This document shows positions 38,855 to 48,588 of a DNA stretch of 64,000 nt, piece after piece. Source of the stretch: an uncultured Prevotellaceae bacterium (GTDB lineage: Bacteria > Bacteroidota > Bacteroidia > Bacteroidales > Muribaculaceae). Where the stretch lies: positions 1 through 64,000 of the forward strand of contig CAMVAP010000007.1 of assembly GCA_947165485.1 (NCBI GenBank), read 5' to 3'. The notes beneath the pieces are model-generated. The model made no database searches. It was not told the origin of the DNA and saw nothing but the letters and a program-made list of their open reading frames with translations. Position 1 is the first letter of the stretch; every line of letters starts with the position of its first letter. Both the position numbers and the translations under genes were made by a program.

Positions 38855-39347
38855 TAGAAGAATGTTATTAGGTTATTTAATGTGGCAAAATTAATTGTAT
38901 TTCCTAAATTGGAATGCTACTATTTTTACCAACTCTTGTACTTTTTTAATATTTTTGGGCCTTTAAATTAATCAAAGGTGGGTAAATTATCAAGAAAAGC
39001 ACGATTTTGTTATATTTTTGATTGAAAATCGATATATGGGTAGTCAGTATATGCTGGCGTGACATCTCGCGTCTCATGACATGGTCTATTTGTTTAAAGT
39101 ACCAGACTATAGTAGCGTTCAGTAAAGCTAGTCACCATTGTAATTAATTGGTTTTTCGGTACTTATGTTAATCTTGAACCCTCAAGACCCTTTAGCTGTA
39201 TTAGCTTTATTGTGAAATTCCAGCTATAGGGTGTTCAGCTTCTTGGTTTTAGCGACATGCCGTTATTTAGCAATGGTTTTCAGTCAAAATGTCAAGAAAG
39301 TGTCAATATGGAGCAAAAAATAGTTTATGATGTTGGATGATTCACAT

Positions 39348-39355
39348 TAACTTTG
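39348..39355 (+). promoter_or_regulatory. Possible -7 box of susC operon
   Basis: TAACTTTG; no clear -33 element seen. Confidence 0.35.
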
Positions 39356-39461
39356 CAACGATTTTATTTTATAAAATTGTGTTAGTAAGAATACGTTCTT
39401 CGGACAGCAACAATATTAACTCAAATCAATATACAATTTCATTAATATCTAACCAAGACCT

Positions 39462-42400
39462 ATGAATTTTAATTACTGTAAAAAATCTATGATTGCGGCC
39501 ATTTGCTCGCTAACTATGCTGAGCGTGGCGCCGCAAGCGTTTGCAGCCAGCAGCGGGGGTGTCAACTCGCCTCAGCAGTCGGCACAGCAGACCAAGAGGA
39601 TTACGGGTGTGGTGAGCGATGCCACGGGTCCGGTTATCGGGGCCACAATTGCCGTGAAGGGTACGTCCAACGGCACCAGCACCGACTTTGACGGACGGTT
39701 CTCGCTCAACGTTAGCCCGGGTCAGACACTGGTAGTGACTTCAGTGGGCTATCTCGCTAAGGAAGTGAAGGTTGGCCAGGAGAACAACTACGAAATTTTT
39801 ATTGAGGAAGACCACCAGCTTCTTGATGAAGTCGTCGTGGTGGGTTATGGTACGATGAAGAAGAGCGACATCAGCGGTTCCAGTGTATCACTGGGCGAAA
39901 AGGCTGTGAAGGGCTCTATCATCACTTCGCTGGACCAGTCGCTGCAAGGCCGTGCAGCTGGTGTTACCGCTGTTCAGACCAGTGGTGCTCCTGGTTCAAG
40001 TTCTTCAATCCGCGTGCGTGGTACCGCAACGATCAACGCCAACGCTGAACCTCTCTATGTCATCGATGGTGTGATTGTTCAAGGCGGTGGCTCGTCGGGT
40101 GCCGACTTCGGACTGGGCGACGCGCTGGGTAACGGTTCGGTTTCGACCATCTCTCCGCTGTCAACCATCGATCCCGCCGACATCGTTTCGATGGAAATCT
40201 TGAAGGACGCCTCGGCAACCGCCATCTATGGTGCGCAGGGTGCTAACGGTGTTGTACTGATTACCACCAAGCATGGTAAGGCCGGTGAGGCTAAGTTCTC
40301 ATACAATGGTATGCTGGCCGTGAACCGCCAGGCCAAGCGCCTTGACATGATGAACCTGCGTGAGTTTGCCACGTTCTACAACAACCTGGTACAACAGGGT
40401 GAGACACAGGCCAACGCTTACTACAGCGATCCCATGATGCTGGGTAAGGGTACCAACTGGCAAGATGCAGTCTTCCAGACCGCATTCCAGCACAGCCACC
40501 AGATCAGTGCTCAGGGCGGTACCGATAAGATTCAGTACTACGTCTCGGGTTCTTACATGAGCCAGGAAGGTACTATCATCGGTTCTAAGTTCGACCGTTT
40601 CTCGGTTCGTACCAACCTTGACTCTCAACTCAACAGCTGGTTGAAGTTGGGTTTGAACGCCACGTTCTCTAATACCAACGATAACCTGAAGCTCGCCGAC
40701 AGTGACGAGGGTATCATCAACTACTCGTTGACCACCATCCCCTCAATTCCTATCTATAATGTTGACGGCAGCTACAGCAGCATCTCCCAGGAAGGCTACA
40801 CCAACCCCAACCCTGTTGCGCTGGCTATGCTGGACAAGATCCTGCTCAACCGTAAGAAATTGACCGGTAACATCTTCTTTGAGGTTAATCCCAATTTCTT
40901 GAAAGACATCGTTTGGCACGCCGAGCTTGGTTACGACATCTCGTCGTCTAAGGGTGAACAGTGGGAACCCACCGTTAACCTGGGTACCTGGAGCCGTACC
41001 ACCAACAGCAGTTCGGTTCAGAAGAACTCAAGCACCTTCTGGCAGTTGAAGAACTATTTGACCTATAGCAAGGTCTTTGCCGACCGTCACAACCTGACCG
41101 CCATGCTCGGTCAAGAGTGCTGGGAGTCGAAATATGACTACTCGAGTGTAGCCAACACCCTGCTGCCCTCTGACGAGGTTCACAATCCCAAGCTGGGTCA
41201 GGGCTCGCCCCAAATCAACTACGGCTTTGGCAGCTCGTCGATGGCTTCGTTCTTCACCCGTTGGACCTACAGCTACGATAACCGTTACAATGCAACCTAC
41301 ACCTACCGCTATGACGGTAGCTCCAACTTCGGCCCCTCTAACCGCTGGGCAGGTTTCCACTCGCTCGCCGGTTCGTGGCGATTTACCAACGAGAAGTTCA
41401 TGGAGAACGTGAATTGGCTCACCAACGGTAAGCTGCGTCTGGGTTGGGGTCAGACTGGTAACTCCAACATCGGTGGTTACCTGTGGGGTACCACTATCGC
41501 TATGATCAAGTCTTCGCTGGGCACGGCCTACAAGCCTCAGAACCTCCCCAACGAGAGTGTGAAGTGGGAGAAGCAGGAGCAGTTCAATGTCGGTCTCGAC
41601 CTGGGCTTCCTGTACGACCGCATCAGCCTCGTTGTTGACTGGTATCGCAAGGAGTCGAAGGACATGCTGATGAACCTGCAGTTGCCCTCTTACATGGGCA
41701 CTTCGGGTAACGCGTCTTCGGCCTTGACGGCACCCATGGGCAACTATGGCCACATCCGCAACACTGGTCTCGAGATCACCTTGAGCACTCACCCCATCGT
41801 TGGCGCGTTTGAATGGGATTCAGAGGCACAGATTTCGTTCAACAAGAACAAACTGATCGCTCTTGACGGTACCGATAATGCCCAGATCGTGGGCTACGGT
41901 CAGTGGACCGACGTGGTCAGCGTGAGCAACGTGGGCGAGAGCCTGTTCAACTTCTACGGCTATAAGACCGACGGTGTTTACACCTCGCTCGAGGATATCC
42001 AGACCTCGCCCAAGGCCGAGAAGTATCCCGCTAACGGCGTGTTCTCAAAGAATACCACCGTGTGGGTCGGCGATGTGAAGTATAAGGACATGAACGGTGA
42101 CGGTGTCATCGACGAGAACGACCGCACCAACATCGGTTCGCCGCTGCCCAAGTTCACCTTCGGTTGGACCAATACCTTCCGTTACAAGAACTTCGACCTG
42201 AGCATCTTTATCAACGGCTCTTATGGCAACAAGGTGTTCAACTACATGAAGATGAAACTCACCCACATGAACTCGACTTGGACCAACCAGCTTGTTGACG
42301 TGCTCGACTGCACCACGCTGGCTCCCATCGATCCTAATAAGGATTACTCGGCAGGCGTTGACCGTGGCGATGGCCAGCTCGTTTGGAACTGGTATGATGA

Positions 42401-42746
42401 CATCACCAACGTGCGCATCGACAAGCAAGGCAAGCTGCCTCGCGCCTCGATTATGGACCCCAACGACAATGATCGCATCAGCGACCGTTACATCGAGGAC
42501 GGAAGCTACATCCGTCTCAAGAACATCACGCTGGGTTACACGTTCCCCAAGCGCCTCGTAGGCAAGCTCGGTCTTGAGACACTGCGTCTGCAGGTGAACA
42601 TCCAGAACCTGCTCACGATAACTGGTTATGACGGCTACGATCCCGAAATCGGTGCTAGCACGGCATCTAACCATGTGATGGGTCTTGACAACGGACGCTA
42701 TCCGTCGCCCACGACCTATAGCTTTGGTGTTAATGTTACTTTCTGA
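39462..42746 (+). CDS. susC: SusC-like TonB-dependent outer-membrane transporter
   Basis: Carboxypeptidase-regulatory domain ITGVVSDATGPVIGATIAVKGTSNGTSTDFDGRFSL, VVVVGYGTMKKSDISGS, PLYVIDGVIV, DPADIVSMEILKDASATAIYGAQGANGVVLITTK. Confidence 0.97.
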   Translation: MNFNYCKKSMIAAICSLTMLSVAPQAFAASSGGVNSPQQSAQQTKRITGVVSDATGPVIGATIAVKGTSNGTSTDFDGRFSLNVSPGQTLVVTSVGYLAKEVKVGQENNYEIFIEEDHQLLDEVVVVGYGTMKKSDISGSSVSLGEKAVKGSIITSLDQSLQGRAAGVTAVQTSGAPGSSSSIRVRGTATINANAEPLYVIDGVIVQGGGSSGADFGLGDALGNGSVSTISPLSTIDPADIVSMEILKDASATAIYGAQGANGVVLITTKHGKAGEAKFSYNGMLAVNRQAKRLDMMNLREFATFYNNLVQQGETQANAYYSDPMMLGKGTNWQDAVFQTAFQHSHQISAQGGTDKIQYYVSGSYMSQEGTIIGSKFDRFSVRTNLDSQLNSWLKLGLNATFSNTNDNLKLADSDEGIINYSLTTIPSIPIYNVDGSYSSISQEGYTNPNPVALAMLDKILLNRKKLTGNIFFEVNPNFLKDIVWHAELGYDISSSKGEQWEPTVNLGTWSRTTNSSSVQKNSSTFWQLKNYLTYSKVFADRHNLTAMLGQECWESKYDYSSVANTLLPSDEVHNPKLGQGSPQINYGFGSSSMASFFTRWTYSYDNRYNATYTYRYDGSSNFGPSNRWAGFHSLAGSWRFTNEKFMENVNWLTNGKLRLGWGQTGNSNIGGYLWGTTIAMIKSSLGTAYKPQNLPNESVKWEKQEQFNVGLDLGFLYDRISLVVDWYRKESKDMLMNLQLPSYMGTSGNASSALTAPMGNYGHIRNTGLEITLSTHPIVGAFEWDSEAQISFNKNKLIALDGTDNAQIVGYGQWTDVVSVSNVGESLFNFYGYKTDGVYTSLEDIQTSPKAEKYPANGVFSKNTTVWVGDVKYKDMNGDGVIDENDRTNIGSPLPKFTFGWTNTFRYKNFDLSIFINGSYGNKVFNYMKMKLTHMNSTWTNQLVDVLDCTTLAPIDPNKDYSAGVDRGDGQLVWNWYDDITNVRIDKQGKLPRASIMDPNDNDRISDRYIEDGSYIRLKNITLGYTFPKRLVGKLGLETLRLQVNIQNLLTITGYDGYDPEIGASTASNHVMGLDNGRYPSPTTYSFGVNVTF

Positions 42747-42788
42747 CATTCATGGTTAACGGTTTAAATATTCTAACTATTTAAAGAT

Positions 42789-44576
42789 ATGAAACTATTC
42801 AAGATTAAATATATCATTGCTCTGGCATTCGTTGCGCTGACCATGACTTCATGCGAGGACTTCCTCGATCGACCCAATGAGGACAGCTACAACGCAGGGA
42901 ACTACTACAAGACCGACGAGCAGTGCATTGCAGGCGTCAACTACCTGTACAATTCTCCCTGGTATGACTACCAGCGTGGTTTCTTTAAAGTGGGTGAGGG
43001 ACTTTCGGGCAACCTCTACATGAGCAATTCGCCTTACTGTGAGTTCACCCTGAACGGTACCGACCAGGACTTGGTGAACATGGCTTACTCGCTGTGGGCT
43101 GTTATTGGTCACTCAAGCACCGTCTATAACTACATTAACAACAGCAACGGTCCTTCACAGGCTGTTAAGGATCAGACGATGGGTGAATGCCTCGTCTGGA
43201 AGGCAATGGCCTATTTCTATCTGGTTCGCTCATTTGGTGAGGTGCCCATCGTGCACAACAACACCGAGGAACTCGAAGGTGCCTATAATACTAAGGAGAA
43301 GGTTTGGCGTTCTGACGTCTATGAGTACATCATCATGACGCTTGAGAAAGCCCGTGAACTCCTTGCTGGTATCAAGACGCCCACCAACGGTCGTGTTGAC
43401 TATTATTCAGCAACCGGTCTGCTGGCCAAGGTTTACTGGATGAAGGCTGGTATCAGCGGCACCATCAATGGTGACGACATGGCCATGGCTGCCCAGTATG
43501 CCAAGGAAGTGATTGACAACAGTGGCCGCACGCTCATGGAGAACTATGAGGACATCTTCCGCGGTCACAACAACAATTGTGCCGAGAGCCTTATCGCTTG
43601 GCGTTGGACTGCCGACGGCAACGTTTGGACCGCTCAGAACTCACTCGAGAGTGACCTGGGTCTGACCGGCTTCGAGGGCTACAGTGCCACTTGGGGCGAC
43701 TGGACCTCTCCTTCGGTTGACCTGCAGGAAGCCTTTGGCATCAAGCTGCTGGAGAACAGCCCCGACATGTGGCTCAACAACGTTGACAGCCGTCTGAAGG
43801 CTACCATGATGCTGCCCGGTTACACCTATTCCTACTTCTGGCGTGATCATGAAATCGACAGCACTACCCATGAGATGGGCTTCGATTATCTGAAGTTTAT
43901 GTTCGACACCAAGTATAACAAGTCGGCTGGTGGCCAGCTCAACTCGGGTACCGGAGCCAACTGTGTGAAGCACCTGTATGGCAACACTGCCGACCACGTT
44001 GCTGAGTTCGGACATTCTGATGCCCGCATGGCCAGCTCGCTATCGACCCACCTGCTGCGTCTTGCCGACATATATCTGATTTATGCCGAGGCCAAGATGG
44101 GTACTGCCAAATCGACTACCGACGGTAGCGCCATCGACGCATTCTATGCAGTGCACCACCGCGCAGTCAGGAACGCTCAGCGTCCCAGTGTCATCACCTT
44201 TGACGACATCTGGAAAGAGCGTCGCTTGGAACTCGCCTTCGAGGGTGACCGTTGGTTTGACTACGTGCGCGTGTCTTACTTCGATCCCGACTTCTGCGTT
44301 GCCGAACTCAGGGCTCAAAAGCGCAGCACGTTCTATGGCCTGAGCGACATCTACAAGACCTATGCCGAGACCGGTATCTGGTCGATCACCGAGTCGGCTG
44401 GCTATAACGATGCCCAGTCTGCTCCCAATCCCGAGGCTATGATGAAGACCAGCCCCGACGGCAGCAAGCGTTACTTCTTCATGCCCTTCCCGCAGGAAGA
44501 CGTTGTGTTCAACCCCAACCTGGGCAGCAATGTTGACGGTGTCCATGTTGACGTGAGAGCAACTTACAGTTATTGA
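42789..44576 (+). CDS. susD: SusD-like glycan-binding lipoprotein
   Basis: Lipobox LTMTSCEDFLDRPNEDSYNAGNYYKTDEQ; C-terminal IWKERRLELAFEGDRWFDYVR. Confidence 0.96.
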   Translation: MKLFKIKYIIALAFVALTMTSCEDFLDRPNEDSYNAGNYYKTDEQCIAGVNYLYNSPWYDYQRGFFKVGEGLSGNLYMSNSPYCEFTLNGTDQDLVNMAYSLWAVIGHSSTVYNYINNSNGPSQAVKDQTMGECLVWKAMAYFYLVRSFGEVPIVHNNTEELEGAYNTKEKVWRSDVYEYIIMTLEKARELLAGIKTPTNGRVDYYSATGLLAKVYWMKAGISGTINGDDMAMAAQYAKEVIDNSGRTLMENYEDIFRGHNNNCAESLIAWRWTADGNVWTAQNSLESDLGLTGFEGYSATWGDWTSPSVDLQEAFGIKLLENSPDMWLNNVDSRLKATMMLPGYTYSYFWRDHEIDSTTHEMGFDYLKFMFDTKYNKSAGGQLNSGTGANCVKHLYGNTADHVAEFGHSDARMASSLSTHLLRLADIYLIYAEAKMGTAKSTTDGSAIDAFYAVHHRAVRNAQRPSVITFDDIWKERRLELAFEGDRWFDYVRVSYFDPDFCVAELRAQKRSTFYGLSDIYKTYAETGIWSITESAGYNDAQSAPNPEAMMKTSPDGSKRYFFMPFPQEDVVFNPNLGSNVDGVHVDVRATYSY

Positions 44577-44616
44577 TACTTTAGTTTGACACCTATTCTA
44601 TTAAAGATTAAAGAAA

Positions 44617-45996
44617 ATGAAAAAATTCAGATATAATTTCATCGTCATGGCACTTGCCGTTATGGCATTGGGTTTGTTCTCATGTGCCGACGAGCCTGAC
44701 AAGTATGAGGTGGCAAGCGGATTACCTTCGGTAAGCTATGTGCGCTGTCTGAGCACCGAGATTCAAGGCTCTAACGATGACCCCGACATGCACTACACCA
44801 TTGGTGAATTGGTGACCGAGGCCTCTCCTCAAAGCATCATTTGCCTGGTGGGTAAGAACCTGCGTAGTGTCTATGAGATCTACTTTAACGACAAGAAGGG
44901 TATTCTCAATTCGAGCTATATCACCGACAACACCCTCATCGTGCAGATCCCCCGCTCGGTACCCGAAACAGTTACCGACAAGATTTACATGATTACCAAG
45001 GACAAGGATACTGTGACCTATGACTTCCACGTTGTTATCTCAGCTCCGCAAATCATCAGCATGGGCAATGAGTATGCTCCTGTAGGCTCAACCCAGACGC
45101 TGACTGGTAACTACTTCATCGACGATCCCGGCACTCCGCTGGCCATCAACTTCACTGGTGCCGACGGTTCTATGATTCCTGCCGAAATCACCAACATCTC
45201 CTCCGATTACACCCAGGTAACCTTCACGGTTCCCGCCGGTGCTGTCGAGGGTCCCATCTATGTGACTTCGGTTTACGGAACTACCAAGACGAGCTTCTAT
45301 TACAAGGATTCGCGCGGCATGCTGTTCGACTTTGACACCAACGCCCTGGACAACCACGGCTGGAACGGTCACAGCAGCACGATCGACGATACCGCATTGA
45401 GCGGCAAGTTCATCCAGCTGGGTGACGGCAGCTCGGTACTGAACCACAAGACCTGGGACGAGCAGCACTTCTCGTTTGTTTACTGGCCCGGCAGCTGGAA
45501 CTCACCCGAGAACTATCAGGATGGTGAGATGGGTGTTCGTCTGACCGATCTGGCCGACTTCAGCGACTGGAGCAACATGGCTCTCAAGTTTGAGATGTGC
45601 ATTCCCAGCGAGTATCCCTGGAAAAACGCTGCTATGCAGATTTGCTTTGCTGGCGTTGACAAGGTGACCTTCGGCAATGCAGGTGTCGACATCTACGGCA
45701 AGACCGTGGCTGGTGCTAACAACACCTACATGACCAACAATGCCAATCCTCGTGCCCTGTACCGTCCCTGGTCAACCAGCCCGACGGGCAGCTACGACAC
45801 CGGTGGCGAGTGGGTAACCGTTACTCTGCCCATCGCAGCCAACTTCGTTTATGGTTGGGACGGCTCGGTATCTAGCGGATCGCTTTCTGCCGAGAGCTTC
45901 ACCAGCTTGTGGATCTTCGTCTCAAGCTGTGGTGTTGAAGGTGTAGAGTGCACCCCCATCATCAAGATTGACAACATCCGTGTGGTTCCTAATTAA
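44617..45996 (+). CDS. Surface glycan-binding lipoprotein (IPT/TIG-like)
   Basis: Lipobox MALGLFSCADEPD; TIG-like repeats; third gene of SusCD operon. Confidence 0.75.
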   Translation: MKKFRYNFIVMALAVMALGLFSCADEPDKYEVASGLPSVSYVRCLSTEIQGSNDDPDMHYTIGELVTEASPQSIICLVGKNLRSVYEIYFNDKKGILNSSYITDNTLIVQIPRSVPETVTDKIYMITKDKDTVTYDFHVVISAPQIISMGNEYAPVGSTQTLTGNYFIDDPGTPLAINFTGADGSMIPAEITNISSDYTQVTFTVPAGAVEGPIYVTSVYGTTKTSFYYKDSRGMLFDFDTNALDNHGWNGHSSTIDDTALSGKFIQLGDGSSVLNHKTWDEQHFSFVYWPGSWNSPENYQDGEMGVRLTDLADFSDWSNMALKFEMCIPSEYPWKNAAMQICFAGVDKVTFGNAGVDIYGKTVAGANNTYMTNNANPRALYRPWSTSPTGSYDTGGEWVTVTLPIAANFVYGWDGSVSSGSLSAESFTSLWIFVSSCGVEGVECTPIIKIDNIRVVPN

Positions 45997-46014
45997 TTAT
46001 AATGTAAGAAGAAT

Positions 46015-47877
46015 ATGAAAAAGTTCAGAAATATTTTCATCCTGTTTGTGGTAGCACTCGTTGGGGTTTCGCTCACAAGCTGTAATGATGAGGACCTGAT
46101 CACCGACCCCTATAGCAAGTCGGGTGTGAACCTGCTGGCCTATGGACCGTCGCCCATCCTGCGCAATACTGAAATCCGCCTCACGGGTACCAACATGCAG
46201 AAGGTGGACAAAGTCATCTTCCCGGGTAATGCCATCGTTGAGCGCTCGGCTTTCAACCGCTGCGACAATGAGAACATCTATTGCAACGTGCCCGACGAGA
46301 CCGTTCCTGGCCAAATCAGGTTGGTGGCCGGTAACGATACGATCGTTTCGATTGGTACGCTCGTGTTTAAAGAGCCCATCGAGGTGACCAATGTGACTCC
46401 CGTCAAGGGACTGAATGCTGGCGACATCATCTCAATCACGGGTGACTATGTTTACAACATTGCTGAGGTGATCTTCACCAGGAGCGCATCAGTGATCGCC
46501 GAGGACTTTGAATATGTTTCGCGTCGCGAGATCCGCGTTCGCGTGCCTCTGGCAGCCGAGTCCGGTACCATCACCATGAATGACGGTGCTGATTGGGAGT
46601 ACACCTTCGAGACTCCGCTCGAGATCGTTTCGGCCAGCTATCTGAGCCTTGAGCCTGCCGCAGCCGACTTTGGCGAGCAGATTGCTATCCACGGTACCAA
46701 CCTGCACACGGTAGAGCAAGTGCTGTTCGCTGGTGGTGTAGCCGCCGAATTTACTGTCTCGGAAGACAACAGGACGATTATCGCCACTGTTCCTGCCGAG
46801 TGTAAGTCGGGTGCTATCTCGCTGCTGCTCTACTCGGGCAATGCACTGCAGACCGATGAGTTCAAGGTTCCCACTGTTGCCATCACCGGCGCATCACAGA
46901 ACAAGGACCTGGTTGCCGGCGACGTTGTCACCCTGTATGGTGAGAACTTCGACCGCATCATCGAGGTTACCTTGCCTGGTGGCACTGCTCCCTTGAATGC
47001 CAATGAGTACTCCATCGCCGACAACAAACTGACCTTTACCGTTCCCGACTATCTGGTTGATGGTGATGTAGTGGTTAAGCAGAACTCCAACATCACGGCT
47101 ACCTATCCCCTCGAGATCCGTAAACTCGCCGGCGTTATCTGGCAGGGTAATCAGGAATTGAGTGGCTGGAACAGCTGGGGCGTATTCAACTGGAGCGGCG
47201 ACCTGTGGACCAAGTTCCAGGAGGCCATCACCGGCCCTGGTCAGATGACCGTTCACTTTGTAGCTACCAACAGCAGTCCCGTCTTCAACTTCCGCATGGG
47301 TGACTGGAGCACTCCGCTCAGTGGCTTGGCTAGCATGTATGGTGACGATGGCAACATCAGGCCCGCTGCCGGTGTTACCGACCTCGTGTTTGACCTCACT
47401 GCCGAGGAAGCTGCTAAGATGTTTGGCGACGGTGGCCAGGGTATGGTCATCTGGGGTGACGGCATCAAGTTGCAGTACGTGAAGTTCATCGGTGCCGGCG
47501 CTGAACAGGTTATCTGGGAAGGCCGTGAGGACACCAGCGGCTGGGGCAACAACATCACCATCGGATCCGACACGTCGCCCGAGCTGGCTGCTTACAGTCC
47601 CCAGGAAGGCAGTGTGGTTCGCTTCTATGGCGAGGTGAGCGCTGGCTGGCAGGCCAAGATTGTTGAGGGCCACTGGGGTCCCACCTATCTGGCTGTTGCC
47701 GAGACTGCCGAGGGCGAGTTTGCAGCCTATGACTTTGCTGGCAACGGCAACTGCATCAAGATGACGCTCACTCAGGCTATGCTCGATGCAGCCTACACCC
47801 AGCAATGGTGGGGCGGCACGTTCATCGTCCAGGGTCAGAACTTCATCTTGACCAAGGTGACCGTAGCTCCCATGTAA
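46015..47877 (+). CDS. Surface glycan-binding lipoprotein with multiple IPT/TIG repeats
   Basis: Lipobox VSLTSCNDED; repeated VTPVKGLNAGDIISITGDYVYNIAEVIF-type units. Confidence 0.78.
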   Translation: MKKFRNIFILFVVALVGVSLTSCNDEDLITDPYSKSGVNLLAYGPSPILRNTEIRLTGTNMQKVDKVIFPGNAIVERSAFNRCDNENIYCNVPDETVPGQIRLVAGNDTIVSIGTLVFKEPIEVTNVTPVKGLNAGDIISITGDYVYNIAEVIFTRSASVIAEDFEYVSRREIRVRVPLAAESGTITMNDGADWEYTFETPLEIVSASYLSLEPAAADFGEQIAIHGTNLHTVEQVLFAGGVAAEFTVSEDNRTIIATVPAECKSGAISLLLYSGNALQTDEFKVPTVAITGASQNKDLVAGDVVTLYGENFDRIIEVTLPGGTAPLNANEYSIADNKLTFTVPDYLVDGDVVVKQNSNITATYPLEIRKLAGVIWQGNQELSGWNSWGVFNWSGDLWTKFQEAITGPGQMTVHFVATNSSPVFNFRMGDWSTPLSGLASMYGDDGNIRPAAGVTDLVFDLTAEEAAKMFGDGGQGMVIWGDGIKLQYVKFIGAGAEQVIWEGREDTSGWGNNITIGSDTSPELAAYSPQEGSVVRFYGEVSAGWQAKIVEGHWGPTYLAVAETAEGEFAAYDFAGNGNCIKMTLTQAMLDAAYTQQWWGGTFIVQGQNFILTKVTVAPM

Positions 47878-47900
47878 TCCTGTTGATACACAACCTCTAC

Positions 47901-47939
47901 ATTATTCCCGCCGCTCCGTCTGATGGCGGCGGGAATAAT
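47901..47939 (+). terminator. Strong hairpin/terminator inside mannan locus
   Basis: Perfect 14-bp stem ATTATTCCCGCCGC / GCGGCGGGAATAAT followed by TTTTT. Confidence 0.8.
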
Positions 47940-47955
47940 TTTTATTAACACACTA

Positions 47956-48588
47956 ATGATGAAATCTCAATTTAACTGTTGGCGAGCCCTCCCCTTGTCT
48001 GCCGTCGTGTCGTTAGCCTTGATGCTGACTTCATGTCATTATTACAAGGAGGAAAAGGATAACACTCATCAGGAGGAAGACCTCATTGCCAATATCGAGG
48101 GTTATGGCATCGACACCATCGCTGTGGAGCCCGGCGACACGCTGTGCTCGGCACGCGTTGATGATGTGTTGCGTCATTATCCCGAGTTCTACCATGCCGC
48201 CAAGAAGGCCAAGAAGGCCTATGACGAATGGCAGAAAATGGAGGCTGAAGCCCGTGTGGGCACCAAGACACAAGTCATGAGTGTCGACGCTATCTTGAAT
48301 GATGCACTATATGGCTCTGAAGATGTCACCGAGATTGGCGAGTGGCCTGACATGGCTCCCATCGACAGTGCTTATTTCAAACTCATCGGTCAGAGCGGCC
48401 TAAAGCGCCAGTCGGCGATAGGCCATGCCCGCCGGGCGTGGATATCCTACCAGGACCGCTTGCGGCAGATGGCGCAGACGGTGCCCGAGCAATGCCGTGC
48501 CCGCTACATCGCATCGATCACTGCCCGAGTAAAACAATTTTGCACAACATTACAAGGTAAAGACAATGAAAAGAAATCATCTCGTTAA
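47956..48588 (+). CDS. Uncharacterised lipoprotein in mannan locus
   Basis: Lipobox LMLTSCHYYKEE; no recognised domain; start placed at MMKSQFNCW because the longer ORF start lies within the terminator region. Confidence 0.7.
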   Translation: MMKSQFNCWRALPLSAVVSLALMLTSCHYYKEEKDNTHQEEDLIANIEGYGIDTIAVEPGDTLCSARVDDVLRHYPEFYHAAKKAKKAYDEWQKMEAEARVGTKTQVMSVDAILNDALYGSEDVTEIGEWPDMAPIDSAYFKLIGQSGLKRQSAIGHARRAWISYQDRLRQMAQTVPEQCRARYIASITARVKQFCTTLQGKDNEKKSSR

